34,739 nt of DNA, from contig JAJBVD010000082.1 of the NCBI GenBank assembly GCA_020859985.1, forward strand, positions 1 through 34,739. Reading direction: 5' to 3'. The notes under the pieces are model-generated. The model had not been told where the DNA came from. It saw only the letters and a program-made list of their open reading frames with translations, and did not search any database. Each line of letters starts with the position of its first letter. Positions within the stretch are counted from its first letter, which is position 1. The translations under genes and the position numbers were made by a program. The DNA comes from Clostridiales bacterium. GTDB lineage: Bacteria; Bacillota; Clostridia; Lachnospirales; Lachnospiraceae. This document shows, piece by piece, positions 8,001-17,659 of this stretch.

Positions 8001-11000
8001 GCAATTACTTTGGCAGAAAAGAGGATGCGGAAGACTTTTGCGCAGAACTGAATGAAAATGATCGGATTGAGCAGGGTGCGAACCTGCATCAGATGTCCTT
8101 TTTTGACCTGATTAATGACAGGCCTGATCAACAGGGGAACAGTAGTATCGGGATTGAAACAGAACAGAATAATGAAGTTGTCTTTAATGATCGTTTCCAT
8201 GTTGTTGAAGTTGACTGGCATAAACCATTGCAGACAGGTCTTAAATACTCAATCTGGGACGGTCGGCTAAATAATTACTATGAAGATGCTGATGGAAATA
8301 CAGTGGATTTTGACAGCCACCGTGAAGCAGAAAGATATTGCAATGACCTGAATGAAAACTACTATACAATGGTACGGTTTCCTCCATTGGAACGGGCAAA
8401 ACAGTTGATTAACTGGTATTCCATTGATGAATTTAGTGTTCCGGCAGATTTTGATGATCTGTCAAAAGTTGGTATTGGATATACGACGACTGAAAAAGAA
8501 GAACTTCCGATAGAGGCATTTGTAAATCTGACTGATTTTCGGCTGGAGCGATATTTGGATGATAAACCGATTGAGATCAGGAAATATGATTCTCTGGAAG
8601 ACCTGATTGCCGGGGAACTGGGAAATCTGGATTATCACGAACTGATGGAGGTTACTGATGAACAAATTGCGGAAGCGGTCGCAAATAAATCTGATCGAAT
8701 TCCTCCGGTAGTACCTGAATCAACGAAGAAACCTACGCCGGTTGACCGTATTAATTTTCATATTACAGACGACGACCTCGGCGTCGGCGGCCAGAAAGTA
8801 AAATATAAGGCCAACATTGCCGCGATTCGTCTGTTAAAGCAGCTGGAATCAGAGGACCGCCTTGCCACACCCGAAGAACAGGAAGTATTGTCCCGCTACG
8901 TTGGCTGGGGCGGTATTCCGCACGCGTTTGACAGCTCCATGGCTCCGTGGGCGAATGAATATAAGGAACTGCAGGAGATACTCACACAGGAGGAATACCG
9001 GGAAGCCAGAGCGTCTACGCTGAACGCGTTTTATACGCCGCCTGTTGTGATCCGGGCCATGTATGAAACTCTTGAAAACCTTGGGCTGAAATCGGGAAAT
9101 GTGCTGGAACCGTCCTGCGGCATCGGAAATTTTATGGGTCTGCTGCCAGCCAGTATGGACGGAGTAAAAATGTATGGTGTGGAGCTTGATAGTATTTCCG
9201 GACGGATCGCTCAGCAGCTTTACCAGAAAAATATGATTTCTGTGCAGGGATTTGAGACTACTCAGTATCCGGACAACTTTTTCGACTGCGTAGTGGGAAA
9301 TGTGCCGTTTGGTAATTACAAAGTGCCGGATCAGCGCTATGACCGCTACAATTTCATGATCCACGATTATTTTATCGCAAAATCATTAGATCTGGTTAGG
9401 CCGGGCGGCGTTGTTGCGGTCATCACGTCAAGCGGCACGATGGATAAAGCAGACCCGTCCGTCCGCGAATATATTGCCAACCGCGCTGAACTGCTCGGAG
9501 CAATCCGTCTGCCGGAAAATGCTTTTACCCGGAATGCGGGGACTGAGACAGTCACGGACATTCTTTTCCTGCAGAAGCGGGACAGGGCAATCGCAGAGCA
9601 TCCGTTATGGACAAATGTCCTGACGACTCCGGATGGGTACAGGATAAATTCTTATTTTGCCGCCCATCCAAAGATGGTACTTGGAAAGCTCACTATGGAG
9701 AGCAATCAGTATGGCAAAGATGTAGCAACGGTTAAACCGATAGAAAACGTGGAACTGTCGGATCAGCTGCATGAAGCAATTTCCCGCATTAAAGGCCAGA
9801 TTACAGAATACGAGTTGGAAGACGACGAGCTTGCCGAGGAAGATACTTATATTCCGGCAGATCCGTCAGTGAAAAATTACAGTTATACAGAGGTGGACGG
9901 GGAGGTTTATTACAGGACGAATTCGCAGATGCGGCGCATGAATCTATCCAAAGAAACGAAAGGCAGGACACTTGGCCTGATCAGCCTGCGTGATACGGTG
10001 CGTGAATTGATCGCCTGCCAGACTGATAATGGTACAGACAAGGAGATAGAGGTTTTGCAGGAACGGCTGGACAGCCAGTATGATGTTTTTACGTCCCGAT
10101 ATGGCCTGATCAATGGTAAGATTAACAAAAAGGCTTTTGATGCTGACAACAGCTACAGCCTTCTTGCATCACTGGAGATTCTTGATGAGGATGGTCAGCT
10201 GGAACGAAAAGCGGATATTTTTACTAAGAGGACAATCCGTCCGGCGGAGCCTATAACCACTGTAGATACTGCCGCGGATGCCCTCGCCCTGTCAATCGGA
10301 GAAAAGGCGCGTGTAGATCTGGCTTATATGGCGGAGTTGCTCGGAACGCCGGGAGATTACAGTAAGATCATAAAAGACCTGAAGGGCGTGATCTTTCTCG
10401 CTCCGGAAGAAGCGTGTGAAGATCCAACTGCAGGATGGCACACGTATGACGATTATCTTTCCGGCAACGTACGTAAGAAGCTTGAAACAGCAAAGCGGCA
10501 TGCCCAAATAGATGAGCGTTTTGCGGTCAATGTCGAATATCTGGAAAAGGTACAGCCGAAAGATCTGGACGCATCGGAGATTGACGTCCGTCTCGGCGCG
10601 ACATGGATCAAAGTTGATTACATCCAGAAGTTCATGGAAGAACTTTTTCAGATGCAGTATTACTACAGGAATCAGGTAAGGGTGCAGTATTCGCAAGTGT
10701 CAGGGGAATGGGAGATCTCTAATAAGACACTGGACCGGCATAACGTGTCTGCCAATACCTCTTACGGCACAGAACGTGCAAGCGGTTTCCGGCTGCTGGA
10801 AGATGCCCTGAATCTGCGGGATACTAAGATTTATGACACGGTTGAGGATGATGAAGGGAAAGACCGGCGGATTTTGAACGCAAAGGAGACAACACTGGCA
10901 CAGCAGAAGCAGGAGATGATCAAAGAGGAATTTAAGGACTGGATATACCGGGATATGAGTCGGCGTGAGGATGTTTGCAGGACATATAATACTCTGTTCA

Positions 11001-13642
11001 ACTCTATCCGTCCGCGGGAATACGATGGGAGCAAGATCCGGTTCGTTGGGATGAATCCGGAAATTGAACTGATGGAGCACCAGAAAAATGCTGTTGCCCA
11101 TATCCTTTATGGTAAAAATACTCTGCTTGCACACTGCGTAGGTGCAGGCAAGACGTTCGAGATGGCATCTGCTGCTATGGAATCGATCCGGTTGGGACTT
11201 GCAAGGAAGTGCCTGTTTGTTGTGCCGAATCACCTGACGCAGCAGTGGGGCAGTGACTTCCTGCGTCTTTATCCGGCTGCAAATGTTCTCGTGGCAACGA
11301 AAAAGGATTTTGAACCGGCAAATCGACGAAAATTTTGCTCCCGGATTGCCACAGGGCAGTATGACGCTGTCATCATCGGACATAGCCAGTTTGAACGGAT
11401 TCCGTTATCTTTGGAGCGCCAGAAAATGTCCATCCAGAACCAGATCGATGACATAACGGATGCGAATGAAGCAGAACAGGATAAAGAAGGAACCTGGAGA
11501 AGCAGCCGCAGAAGCTTTACAGTGAAGCAGCTGGAAAAAACACGCCGGTCACTGGAAACCAGGCTGGCAAGACTCAACGACCAGAGACGGAAAGACGATG
11601 TAGTCACGTTTGAACAGCTGGGCGTGGATCGTTTGTTTGTAGATGAGAGTCATTATTATAAGAACTGCTACGTTTACACCAAGATGCGGAATGTGGCGGG
11701 AATCTCGCAGACGGAGGCCAGGAAAAGTTCAGATATGCTGATGAAGTGCCAGTATCTTGATGAGATAACCGGAGGCCGGGGCGTCACATTTGCGACAGGG
11801 ACTCCGATATCCAACAGTATGACGGAAATGTATGTCAATATGCGTTATCTGCAGCGTGATACCCTTGTTTCTATGAATCTTGCCAGCTTTGATGCCTGGG
11901 CAGCTACCTTTGGTGAGACGGTTACAGCGATCGAGCTGGCTCCTGAAGGAACCGGTTATCGGGCAAAAACCAGGTTTGCGCGGTTCTATAACCTTCCGGA
12001 ACTGATCTCTGTATTTCGTGAATGTGCGGACGTGCAGACTGCCGACATGCTCAACCTGCCCGTGCCTGAAGCGGAGTACATCGATGAGAAACTGGAACCC
12101 AGTGAGACGCAGAAAGGGTATGTCGAGACATTTGGCGAGAGGGCAGATGCCGTCCGGAATGGCAATATTGATCCGAAAGTCGATAACATGCTGAAAATAA
12201 CGACGGATGGAAGGAAACTGGCGCTGGATCAGCGGCTGATTGACGATATGCTCCCCGATGAGACTGTCAGCAAGGTCAACAAATGTGTGGATAATATTTA
12301 CGGTATCTGGAAAGAGACAGAGGAACAGCGTTCAACGCAGTTGGTATTCTCGGATCTTTCAACACCCAAAACGGACGGAGCATTTAATATTTACGATGAT
12401 ATCCGCGATAAGCTGATGGCGAAAGGAATCCCGCCAAAAGAGATTGCGTATATCCATACCGCCAATACGGAAGTCAGAAAAGAAGAGTTGTTTAAAAAGG
12501 TACGGACCGGTCAGGTCCGTATTTTATTGGGCTCAACCTCGAAAATGGGAGCCGGCACGAATGTACAGGACCGACTGATAGCGCTGCATCATCTGGACGT
12601 TCCGTGGAAGCCGTCTGATCTGGAACAACGCGAGGGACGCATCCTCCGGCAGGGCAATCAGAATAAGAAGGTGAAGATATTTCGCTATGTAACAGAGGGA
12701 ACCTTTGATGCATACAGTTGGCAGATTTTGGAGAACAAACAGAAGTTTATCTCGCAGATCATGACATCCAAATCGCCGGTGCGGTCTGCGGAGGACGTTG
12801 ATGACGTGGCTCTTAATTATGCGGAGATCAAGGCTCTGGCGACAGCTAATCCATACATAAAAGAGAAGATGGCGCTGGATGTGGATGTAAGTAAGCTGAA
12901 GCTGTTAAAAGCAAATTATAAGAGCAACCATTACCAGCTGGAGTCGGACATTGCAAAAAAGTATCCGCAGGAGATCCATACATTCGGCCTGCTGCTTGAC
13001 GATATGCAGAAAGATGCGGAAGTGATAGAAAAGCTTCCGCATCTGGACAGTGAACATTTTGAAATGACGGTCAGCGGCAAGGTGTACACGGAACCCAAAG
13101 AGGCAGGAGAGGCAATCATGAATGCGGCACAGGCACTCCTATCAGCAGATAGTGATGGCTGGAACAGGGTATTTAATGGGGAAATTGGGGATTATCATGG
13201 CTTTTCTATGGAATCCCGTTACGATACCTGGAGTGAATGCTTTGTACTGACGCTGAAAAACAATGCCAGCTACTCAACAAAGCTTGGCAGAGATCCGGCC
13301 GGGAATATCACCCGTATTAACAATGTCCTTAAATCTGTGGCCATAAAGGATATTCCGGATATGCGGCAAAAGCTGGAACATTCTGAGCTGCAGCTGAAAA
13401 ATGCAAAGGAGGAGCTGGAGAAGCCTTTTTCGAAGGAGGACGAGCTTGCCACGAAATCTGCCCGCCTTGCAGAACTGAACAGCCTGTTGAATCTGGATAA
13501 GAAAGATAACACAGATGCGATCAGCATTGACGACAGTGCTCCTGCAAAATCAGTTGATTCCGCTGCTGAAAACAGAGCAGAAAGCAAAGATACCAGATGT
13601 ATTGATGATTATACTGCTGTACCACAGCGACGCGCGGTATAA
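5039..13642 (+). CDS. Giant polyvalent protein: ArdC-like N-terminus, N6-adenine methylase, SNF2 helicase
   Basis: 2867 aa, started at ATG 5039 with GGAAGGAGGGG upstream. Residues 1-90 (LYRYSFEDALLIHAQRPGATAC, WNKKMGCYVKRGSEGIALLD) resemble the ArdC-type single-strand-DNA/antirestriction domain. About 270-440 is a low-complexity linker. Residues 440-1230 hold several polyvalent-protein associated modules, including two similar copies at about 960 and 1050 that end in DAEDFCAELN and EAERYCNDLN. The methylase has LEPSCGIGNF (about 1355) and NVPFG (about 1420, the NPPF-type catalytic motif). The helicase has GAGKT (about 2035), DESH (about 2200), TGTPISNS and QREGRILRQGN (about 2527). Such proteins are typical of Tn1549-like ICEs and probably protect incoming DNA from restriction by methylating and remodelling it. 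Confidence 0.9.
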   Translation: MAKKLKEVIQLAEERSLAVTSDAESWMDFLDASSRLYRYSFEDALLIHAQRPGATACASFDVWNKKMGCYVKRGSEGIALLDDSGRYPKLRYVFDVADVRKTADGHFPVLWQLREDQRDALADYLSDAYDIDRENAPDLQSVLLLVAKSQTDNYAEDTLGDLLLEPESAPLNADTQKTSQEFQYLTCVSICYTLLRRCGLEPLQFLEAGDFAAIRKYRSGTLLPYLGKTVQQASEPVLKEIGKTVRKMMLDESRDILAGQNRSEYNGSSKTETENVTETVTEAITETAGETVTAKKENGGNHYAGETGLHPEGRLPVSEFDDHREYAGGRDREIRDAEEGVSAGEPRSQIFEPAADRTPVGVSGGRRETVSGEAGSPDAVSGGEISGAGQDGTDGLGETREQPEGDGGRNNLSGIDLHLTDDLQAEPEYDEAEMDMSPDADQRQDAPPISMRFAHGGAAESVSALNLPEIPSAEEQIRGIEERQAAVYAGVDSVPSEVVDTILRTGSNHDGSVQRLIYNFMSDQTAEEYADFVRTEYDTGGKGFEINGTSYAVWFDQSGMQIARGRSAHDAGPDKLFLGWNDVSYRIRQLLNQGEYAPQVILDSAQENVIKEHAGVLEFFRREMADGVPEQVFKDLELFQGGFQEVEEKLSRMLSNQDELENLVARLDGFASAWKEHPELMRSGYQAYNPEKIYRQFRRLSLKTVPYRARTGFMPETPKAFITQDEVDTFLIGGSFNFGGRLSTYSFFQMHEDGAACADFLKDKYGIGGRSHALSRADDSYADYDSKGIVLTRGNISNPYAKVNLSWKQTARRVAYLIDRGLFLKASDYDHMEDYERERMASRVLEFYGNVPKEIERPFKYNPSSYLPYEDSKEDIIAALQDTDRTNELLAAMDAALIKISADDAGYKEKSELLAELHGYANGTFTIFPDQNAVIVSEPLEEAHNENNIKNEKNERYQVVEADGWVDTTWTVFDNQTGKEYRDKYDEGNYFGRKEDAEDFCAELNENDRIEQGANLHQMSFFDLINDRPDQQGNSSIGIETEQNNEVVFNDRFHVVEVDWHKPLQTGLKYSIWDGRLNNYYEDADGNTVDFDSHREAERYCNDLNENYYTMVRFPPLERAKQLINWYSIDEFSVPADFDDLSKVGIGYTTTEKEELPIEAFVNLTDFRLERYLDDKPIEIRKYDSLEDLIAGELGNLDYHELMEVTDEQIAEAVANKSDRIPPVVPESTKKPTPVDRINFHITDDDLGVGGQKVKYKANIAAIRLLKQLESEDRLATPEEQEVLSRYVGWGGIPHAFDSSMAPWANEYKELQEILTQEEYREARASTLNAFYTPPVVIRAMYETLENLGLKSGNVLEPSCGIGNFMGLLPASMDGVKMYGVELDSISGRIAQQLYQKNMISVQGFETTQYPDNFFDCVVGNVPFGNYKVPDQRYDRYNFMIHDYFIAKSLDLVRPGGVVAVITSSGTMDKADPSVREYIANRAELLGAIRLPENAFTRNAGTETVTDILFLQKRDRAIAEHPLWTNVLTTPDGYRINSYFAAHPKMVLGKLTMESNQYGKDVATVKPIENVELSDQLHEAISRIKGQITEYELEDDELAEEDTYIPADPSVKNYSYTEVDGEVYYRTNSQMRRMNLSKETKGRTLGLISLRDTVRELIACQTDNGTDKEIEVLQERLDSQYDVFTSRYGLINGKINKKAFDADNSYSLLASLEILDEDGQLERKADIFTKRTIRPAEPITTVDTAADALALSIGEKARVDLAYMAELLGTPGDYSKIIKDLKGVIFLAPEEACEDPTAGWHTYDDYLSGNVRKKLETAKRHAQIDERFAVNVEYLEKVQPKDLDASEIDVRLGATWIKVDYIQKFMEELFQMQYYYRNQVRVQYSQVSGEWEISNKTLDRHNVSANTSYGTERASGFRLLEDALNLRDTKIYDTVEDDEGKDRRILNAKETTLAQQKQEMIKEEFKDWIYRDMSRREDVCRTYNTLFNSIRPREYDGSKIRFVGMNPEIELMEHQKNAVAHILYGKNTLLAHCVGAGKTFEMASAAMESIRLGLARKCLFVVPNHLTQQWGSDFLRLYPAANVLVATKKDFEPANRRKFCSRIATGQYDAVIIGHSQFERIPLSLERQKMSIQNQIDDITDANEAEQDKEGTWRSSRRSFTVKQLEKTRRSLETRLARLNDQRRKDDVVTFEQLGVDRLFVDESHYYKNCYVYTKMRNVAGISQTEARKSSDMLMKCQYLDEITGGRGVTFATGTPISNSMTEMYVNMRYLQRDTLVSMNLASFDAWAATFGETVTAIELAPEGTGYRAKTRFARFYNLPELISVFRECADVQTADMLNLPVPEAEYIDEKLEPSETQKGYVETFGERADAVRNGNIDPKVDNMLKITTDGRKLALDQRLIDDMLPDETVSKVNKCVDNIYGIWKETEEQRSTQLVFSDLSTPKTDGAFNIYDDIRDKLMAKGIPPKEIAYIHTANTEVRKEELFKKVRTGQVRILLGSTSKMGAGTNVQDRLIALHHLDVPWKPSDLEQREGRILRQGNQNKKVKIFRYVTEGTFDAYSWQILENKQKFISQIMTSKSPVRSAEDVDDVALNYAEIKALATANPYIKEKMALDVDVSKLKLLKANYKSNHYQLESDIAKKYPQEIHTFGLLLDDMQKDAEVIEKLPHLDSEHFEMTVSGKVYTEPKEAGEAIMNAAQALLSADSDGWNRVFNGEIGDYHGFSMESRYDTWSECFVLTLKNNASYSTKLGRDPAGNITRINNVLKSVAIKDIPDMRQKLEHSELQLKNAKEELEKPFSKEDELATKSARLAELNSLLNLDKKDNTDAISIDDSAPAKSVDSAAENRAESKDTRCIDDYTAVPQRRAV
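5946..6296 (+). CDS. tnpV: TnpV-like protein encoded in an alternate frame inside the giant gene
   Basis: 116 aa, wholly inside the 2867-aa gene in a different frame. A strong Shine-Dalgarno GGAGGG (5933-5938) lies 7 bases before ATG 5946. The protein has the TnpV pattern: YTRKGDYLYPSLTI, IGKYGMLKKEYLQENHGARYSSLLLTGRLWEYLADVEKQCQERLEVLM, and a WVRHENSLKAMAEETIYQELIY end. TnpV is a small protein of Tn4451-like elements of unknown biochemical role. The overlapped part of the giant protein (about 303-419) is Gly/Glu/Arg-rich linker, as expected if it tolerates overprinting. A chance ORF would not match a family end to end. Confidence 0.8.
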   Translation: MQERLDYTRKGDYLYPSLTITENTPEDAIGKYGMLKKEYLQENHGARYSSLLLTGRLWEYLADVEKQCQERLEVLMQYLEEKYPGPDKTEQMAWVRHENSLKAMAEETIYQELIYI

Positions 13643-13686
13643 AACAAGCCTGTCCTAACGGGCATACGGGGAGAAAGGGCGAAATT

Positions 13687-14796
13687 ATGGGTTCAAAAGT
13701 ATATCCGCCTGTATATCTGAAAACAATGACTCATGCGGAAAAAACGGGTGAAATGAAATTCTGGAGGGAATCCCGTACACTGGATGGAGAATGTGCGCGT
13801 CAGATTGACCAAATTATAGGAAATGAGGACAAGCATGGCGCAAAATCGATGGAAACACAGCGTAATGAATTAGATGCCTTATTGGATCAATATGGCAATG
13901 ACCGTATTTTGTTTGTCCTTGCAGAGACAGTTGACACGCTCAGGAATGACTCAAGATTATCTGAATCTAATAAGCGCTGGTTCGAAATGCAGGATTTTCC
14001 GCATTTCAGTTCCGCTCTTGACACTGCTGATTTCATATTGCAAAAGAGGGCGAATCCGGTTTTGCTTAACGACTTTTTAAATATATTACAGATTCGAGTG
14101 TATGAACGTGCTGAACGTGCGCCAACCGAGGCAGAACCTAATGAAGAATCACATTTAGACAATCCGGGCGAATTCTATGAGATGCGAAAACAATATGAAA
14201 AAGAATTATTAGTGGAACTTGCTCGAACTCAGAAGTATGGAACTGAGACAGGTTTTCAGATGCATATCAGGGCTGACTTTGATCGCTCACCGTATTGGTT
14301 CCATGTTGAAATTGAAGAGGCTATTACCGGACTGGTGCGTCCTTATTATTTTTGCTGTGAATCACTCGAAAGCTTAAAGAAGGCAGTCATCTGGGTTGTT
14401 AATGAAACGAAGTTTTATGAGGTTACTGCTTTTGTAAAAGACAGGTCGAATGTGACGTTCCGCACACAGCAGGACATTGATTTAGACTTTGATGAGTATT
14501 ACCACAATTTTTATCGCTTCGCTGAAGATATTCGGGAGACTTATCCTGATCTTCTTGGTCGTACCTTTATGGATAATCAAATGAAAGAACTCTATCAGTC
14601 GATTATTGATAAGAAAGAGTATCCGCAGTTTGATGGCTGGCTACAGGATATGCGTAAGTCGGGTCTGGTGTATCTATGCTATAAGAATTATGTTTCTGCA
14701 CAGAATAAAGTCAGGTCTGCGGAGGAACTGCGTAATGATGAAGTAAACTCAAATCTAATAAGCAATACGGAACTATCTGTAGAAAGAGGCCGATGA
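13687..14796 (+). CDS. DUF3849 domain protein
   Basis: 369 aa from ATG 13687, 44 bases after the giant gene, so probably the same operon. Residues 5-140 (YPPVYLKTMTHAEKTGEMKFWRESRTLDGECARQIDQ, YGNDRILFVLAETVDTL) fit DUF3849, a domain often found on ICE-encoded proteins or fused to polyvalent proteins. The remaining ~200 residues, with aromatic-rich stretches such as FDRSPYWFHVEIEEAITG, I do not recognise. The same DUF3849 type of domain appears again in the next gene, suggesting duplication. Function unknown. Confidence 0.75.
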   Translation: MGSKVYPPVYLKTMTHAEKTGEMKFWRESRTLDGECARQIDQIIGNEDKHGAKSMETQRNELDALLDQYGNDRILFVLAETVDTLRNDSRLSESNKRWFEMQDFPHFSSALDTADFILQKRANPVLLNDFLNILQIRVYERAERAPTEAEPNEESHLDNPGEFYEMRKQYEKELLVELARTQKYGTETGFQMHIRADFDRSPYWFHVEIEEAITGLVRPYYFCCESLESLKKAVIWVVNETKFYEVTAFVKDRSNVTFRTQQDIDLDFDEYYHNFYRFAEDIRETYPDLLGRTFMDNQMKELYQSIIDKKEYPQFDGWLQDMRKSGLVYLCYKNYVSAQNKVRSAEELRNDEVNSNLISNTELSVERGR

Positions 14797-14818
14797 ATTT
14801 GATAAAGTGGAGGCTTAA

Positions 14819-15983
14819 ATGGGAACAAAAGAAATGAGAACTATGCTGGGATTTACACAGACCGAGTTTGCTGCTCGATATAATACACCAAAGCGGACAA
14901 TCGAAGATTGGGAAAGAGGCATTCGGACGCCACCGCAGTATGTTCTGGATCTTTTGGAGAGATGTGTGTCGGAAGACGCCGAAAATATCACAAGAGGTAC
15001 CAATAAAGACAATAAATCCAGATTTCCGGATATGGAACAGGAAAGAGAGGTGCTTACGGTAAAGAAATCTTATCCGCCTGTAGATCGAAGGGATCGTGAT
15101 TTTGCCTTGATGATTGACCCTCAACATAAATGGTTGGAATCCTATACCCTAAACAGCAAGTGTGCCAATCTTCTCGATCAGGCTATCAGAGAACCTGGAT
15201 ATGACAGGGAACTTTTAAAGGAAGCACTTGATTTATATGGGGAAGAGAGTTTCTTATGTGCTGATCACCGCCATATTTTCTTTATCTCCATTTGATAAAA
15301 ATATTTCAGCAGATAATTCAGATTGGGCATACCATACAGAACATTGTTTTATTCCAACGGTGATACAAACGGAAGATTATATGCTGAAAGCAAGAGAAGA
15401 CCCGGCAAAACTGGACGGTTTTATCACTCTGTATCGGGGGATAATTGATGCGGAACGTCCTTTTATAAAAAATGATGGCCAATCGGATAAAACTACAGAT
15501 CGAAGTGTGAATACGAAAGCGGAGAGTGACGATGGTTTCTTTGCTATTTATCAGATTGATCAGGATGGTTCTATAGCGAGATATCAGTACTGCAATCTGG
15601 AATTGATGCATAAGTATGGATATTTTCCGCATGGTGATTGTTATAATCTGATTTATTACGGAACTTTAGACAAAACGGACAGGTCTGATGCGGAAGTACT
15701 GGAGCTGATATATACGCGATTTAATACAGAACTTCCGGCAGACTATTATGGGCATTCTTTGTCTGTCAGTGATGTTGTAATTATCAATCGGGGCAAAGAG
15801 GCAAAGGCATATTTTGTGGACAGTATTGGATTTAAGGAAGTGCCGGATTTTGTGCAGGAACGGCGGAAACTGGTAAATCAATCACGAGAGAAAAAAATCA
15901 GTTCAACGGAAAGCATCGGATCGAATCATAAAATTCTGGATAGCATAGAAGAAAATGAGCCTACGAAACGGTTTGGCAGGTAA
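14819..15983 (+). pseudogene. HTH + DUF3849 + YodL protein, interrupted by a frameshift
   Basis: The first frame (14819-15295) encodes a helix-turn-helix domain (LGFTQTEFAARYNTPKRTIEDWERGIRTPPQYVLDLLERC) and the first half of a DUF3849 domain (YPPVDRRDRDFALMIDPQ), then loses the family pattern after LDLYGEE near 15245. The second frame (15228-15983) picks up exactly there with RVSYVLITAIFSLSPFDKN and NSDWAYH, and goes on to a YodL domain (FFAIYQI, IYTRFNTELPADYYGHSLSVSDVV, YFVDSIGFKEVPDF). One missing base around 15240-15250 explains both pieces. It may be a real loss, a sequencing error, or programmed frameshifting. If intact it would be about 387 aa. Confidence 0.8.
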
Positions 15984-16096
15984 AATATGTGACATTATGG
16001 AAAACGGCCTTTGCAGTTCTGTAAGACTGATTTTTTATGCGCAGGGGACAAGTCTCCCTACTCGATTACCAAAAACAGATTCCGATAATGATGCAG

Positions 16097-16131
16097 CAGA
16101 CTGAAACAGAATACGTTCAGTCTGTTTTTTT
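16097..16131 (+). terminator. Rho-independent terminator after the YodL gene
   Basis: CAGACTGAA (16097-16105) and TTCAGTCTG (16116-16124) form a perfect 9-bp stem followed by seven Ts. It separates the upstream operon from the small gene at 16168. Confidence 0.85.
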
Positions 16132-16167
16132 CATTATAAAACGCACGGACAAGGAGGTGAATTCAAA

Positions 16168-16299
16168 ATGGCAGACAATTTTAACGAAAGACAGGAAGCC
16201 ATGGCAGCAAGATTAAGTGCCTATGCGGAAGCAATCAACAAACAAATGCGGGAAAAAGAAATGAAAGAATCTGAAGACAAGGCGCATGGCGGAGAATGA
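16168..16299 (+). CDS. Small hypothetical protein (43 aa)
   Basis: Encodes MADNFNERQEAMAARLSAYAEAINKQMREKEMKES and a short polar end. AAGGAGGTGA, a nearly perfect Shine-Dalgarno, lies 8 bases before ATG 16168, and the next gene follows in 28 bases with its own AAGGAG. The charged, helical sequence has no recognised domain. The strong ribosome binding site and operon position support it being real. Confidence 0.65.
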   Translation: MADNFNERQEAMAARLSAYAEAINKQMREKEMKESEDKAHGGE

Positions 16300-16327
16300 A
16301 CGCCGTTGATGAAAGGAGTAATCGAAA

Positions 16328-17563
16328 ATGACTGTACAAGAGATGTATGAGCAGTACGGGGATCAAGTAAAGCTGAGACTGGAATTCGGTGTGGAGAGAG
16401 ATATGGATTATCCGGAATTCTGTCAGGTTGTTGCCGGACAGATTAAAAATTATCTGCCAAAGGAATACCAGAACTATGAAGTGCAGTTGGAAGAAATACA
16501 GAAAAACGGTGGTAACCGGGTATGTTTACTTATTAGAGAACCTGGGCCTGGGACGTGTCCGGTACTTTATCTGGAGCAATATTATCAGGAATATAAGGAA
16601 GGCCAGTCACTGGATAGTATCGGAGGACAAATCGCAAAGCTTCGCTTTGGATACGAGGTTCCGCGTTATCTTGGTGATACGAGAGCCAGCGATCTGGGGC
16701 TGATCATGAACGACTGGGATGAAGTGAAAGACAGGGTAGTGTTTACGGTTGTTGGAATATCAGACAATGCGGATTATCTGGCCAACCGTCCTTATACTCC
16801 CATGGGTGGCGATCTGGCCGCCGTATATAAGGTTTACCTCGGACCAAACAGGGACGGAAGCACTTACGGAATATCAATCACGGAACCGTTACTTTCCTCC
16901 TGGAATATGACCTTATCTGATCTGCACGAGGTTGCGATGAAAAATACGCAGGAACGTTTTCCGGCTGAAATCGTCAGTCTGGATGGGATGCTTGACCAGC
17001 TGGGAGCAATGGAAGATCTTCCGTCTGTACATCCTGAATCCTATGTTTCGCCTACGATTGTAACCAATAAACAAATGATAGACGGAGCAGCCGCTTTGTT
17101 TTATCCGGAGGTACTCGAAACGCTCAATCGTATGTATCCGGAGGGAATGGTGATCGCCCCATCATCTGTACACGAAGTTCTTGTTCTGCCTGTCACTCAA
17201 ATCACGGCTGAAAAAATGGATGAAATTGTACAGGCAGTCAATGAAACGGAAGTATCTCAGGAAGAACGGCTGTCTGACTACGCTCATGTATATGATCCGC
17301 AGACACATCTTCTGTATGCTCCCGGACTGGCGGCGAAAAGAGAACAGCAGCAGGAAAGAGGAGTGCAACAGGAAAATAGTATCAGCGATGGACCATCCAG
17401 AAATCAAAATACGGCGCGTGACACGAAAGATACACCAGAGATATCCCAGCAAAGACATGACGGCTTAATGGAAAACGGCAGCGGAAGTATCGGGGCTGCA
17501 GAATCCCAGACGATGGACGAGGAATCGTTTGAAGAACCGGAACGGCGGTATGTAGCACGATGA
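16328..17563 (+). CDS. DUF5688 family protein
   Basis: 411 aa from ATG 16328 with AAGGAG 10 bases upstream. The body (NRVCLLIREPGPGTCPVLYLEQYYQEYKEG, YLANRPYTPMGGDLAAVYKVYL, MYPEGMVIAPSSVHEVLVLP) fits DUF5688, a domain of unknown function common on Firmicute ICEs. The domain covers about 1-330; the last 80 residues are a Gln/Glu/Ser-rich tail, likely disordered. Its placement between ICE genes suggests an accessory rather than secretion role. Confidence 0.78.
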   Translation: MTVQEMYEQYGDQVKLRLEFGVERDMDYPEFCQVVAGQIKNYLPKEYQNYEVQLEEIQKNGGNRVCLLIREPGPGTCPVLYLEQYYQEYKEGQSLDSIGGQIAKLRFGYEVPRYLGDTRASDLGLIMNDWDEVKDRVVFTVVGISDNADYLANRPYTPMGGDLAAVYKVYLGPNRDGSTYGISITEPLLSSWNMTLSDLHEVAMKNTQERFPAEIVSLDGMLDQLGAMEDLPSVHPESYVSPTIVTNKQMIDGAAALFYPEVLETLNRMYPEGMVIAPSSVHEVLVLPVTQITAEKMDEIVQAVNETEVSQEERLSDYAHVYDPQTHLLYAPGLAAKREQQQERGVQQENSISDGPSRNQNTARDTKDTPEISQQRHDGLMENGSGSIGAAESQTMDEESFEEPERRYVAR

Positions 17564-17659
17564 GATAAAGACAGAGAAATATGAAATCCTGCAGTATTGG
17601 GTCGGAAACTGCTTATTCCGGCTCAAAATTATTTTCTGAAGAAAGAAGATGATGTTGAA

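Noticed and set aside
8849-11607. Many long minus-strand open frames opposite the giant gene
   Set aside because: Antisense shadows of a well-supported coding sequence; no ribosome sites or recognisable domains.
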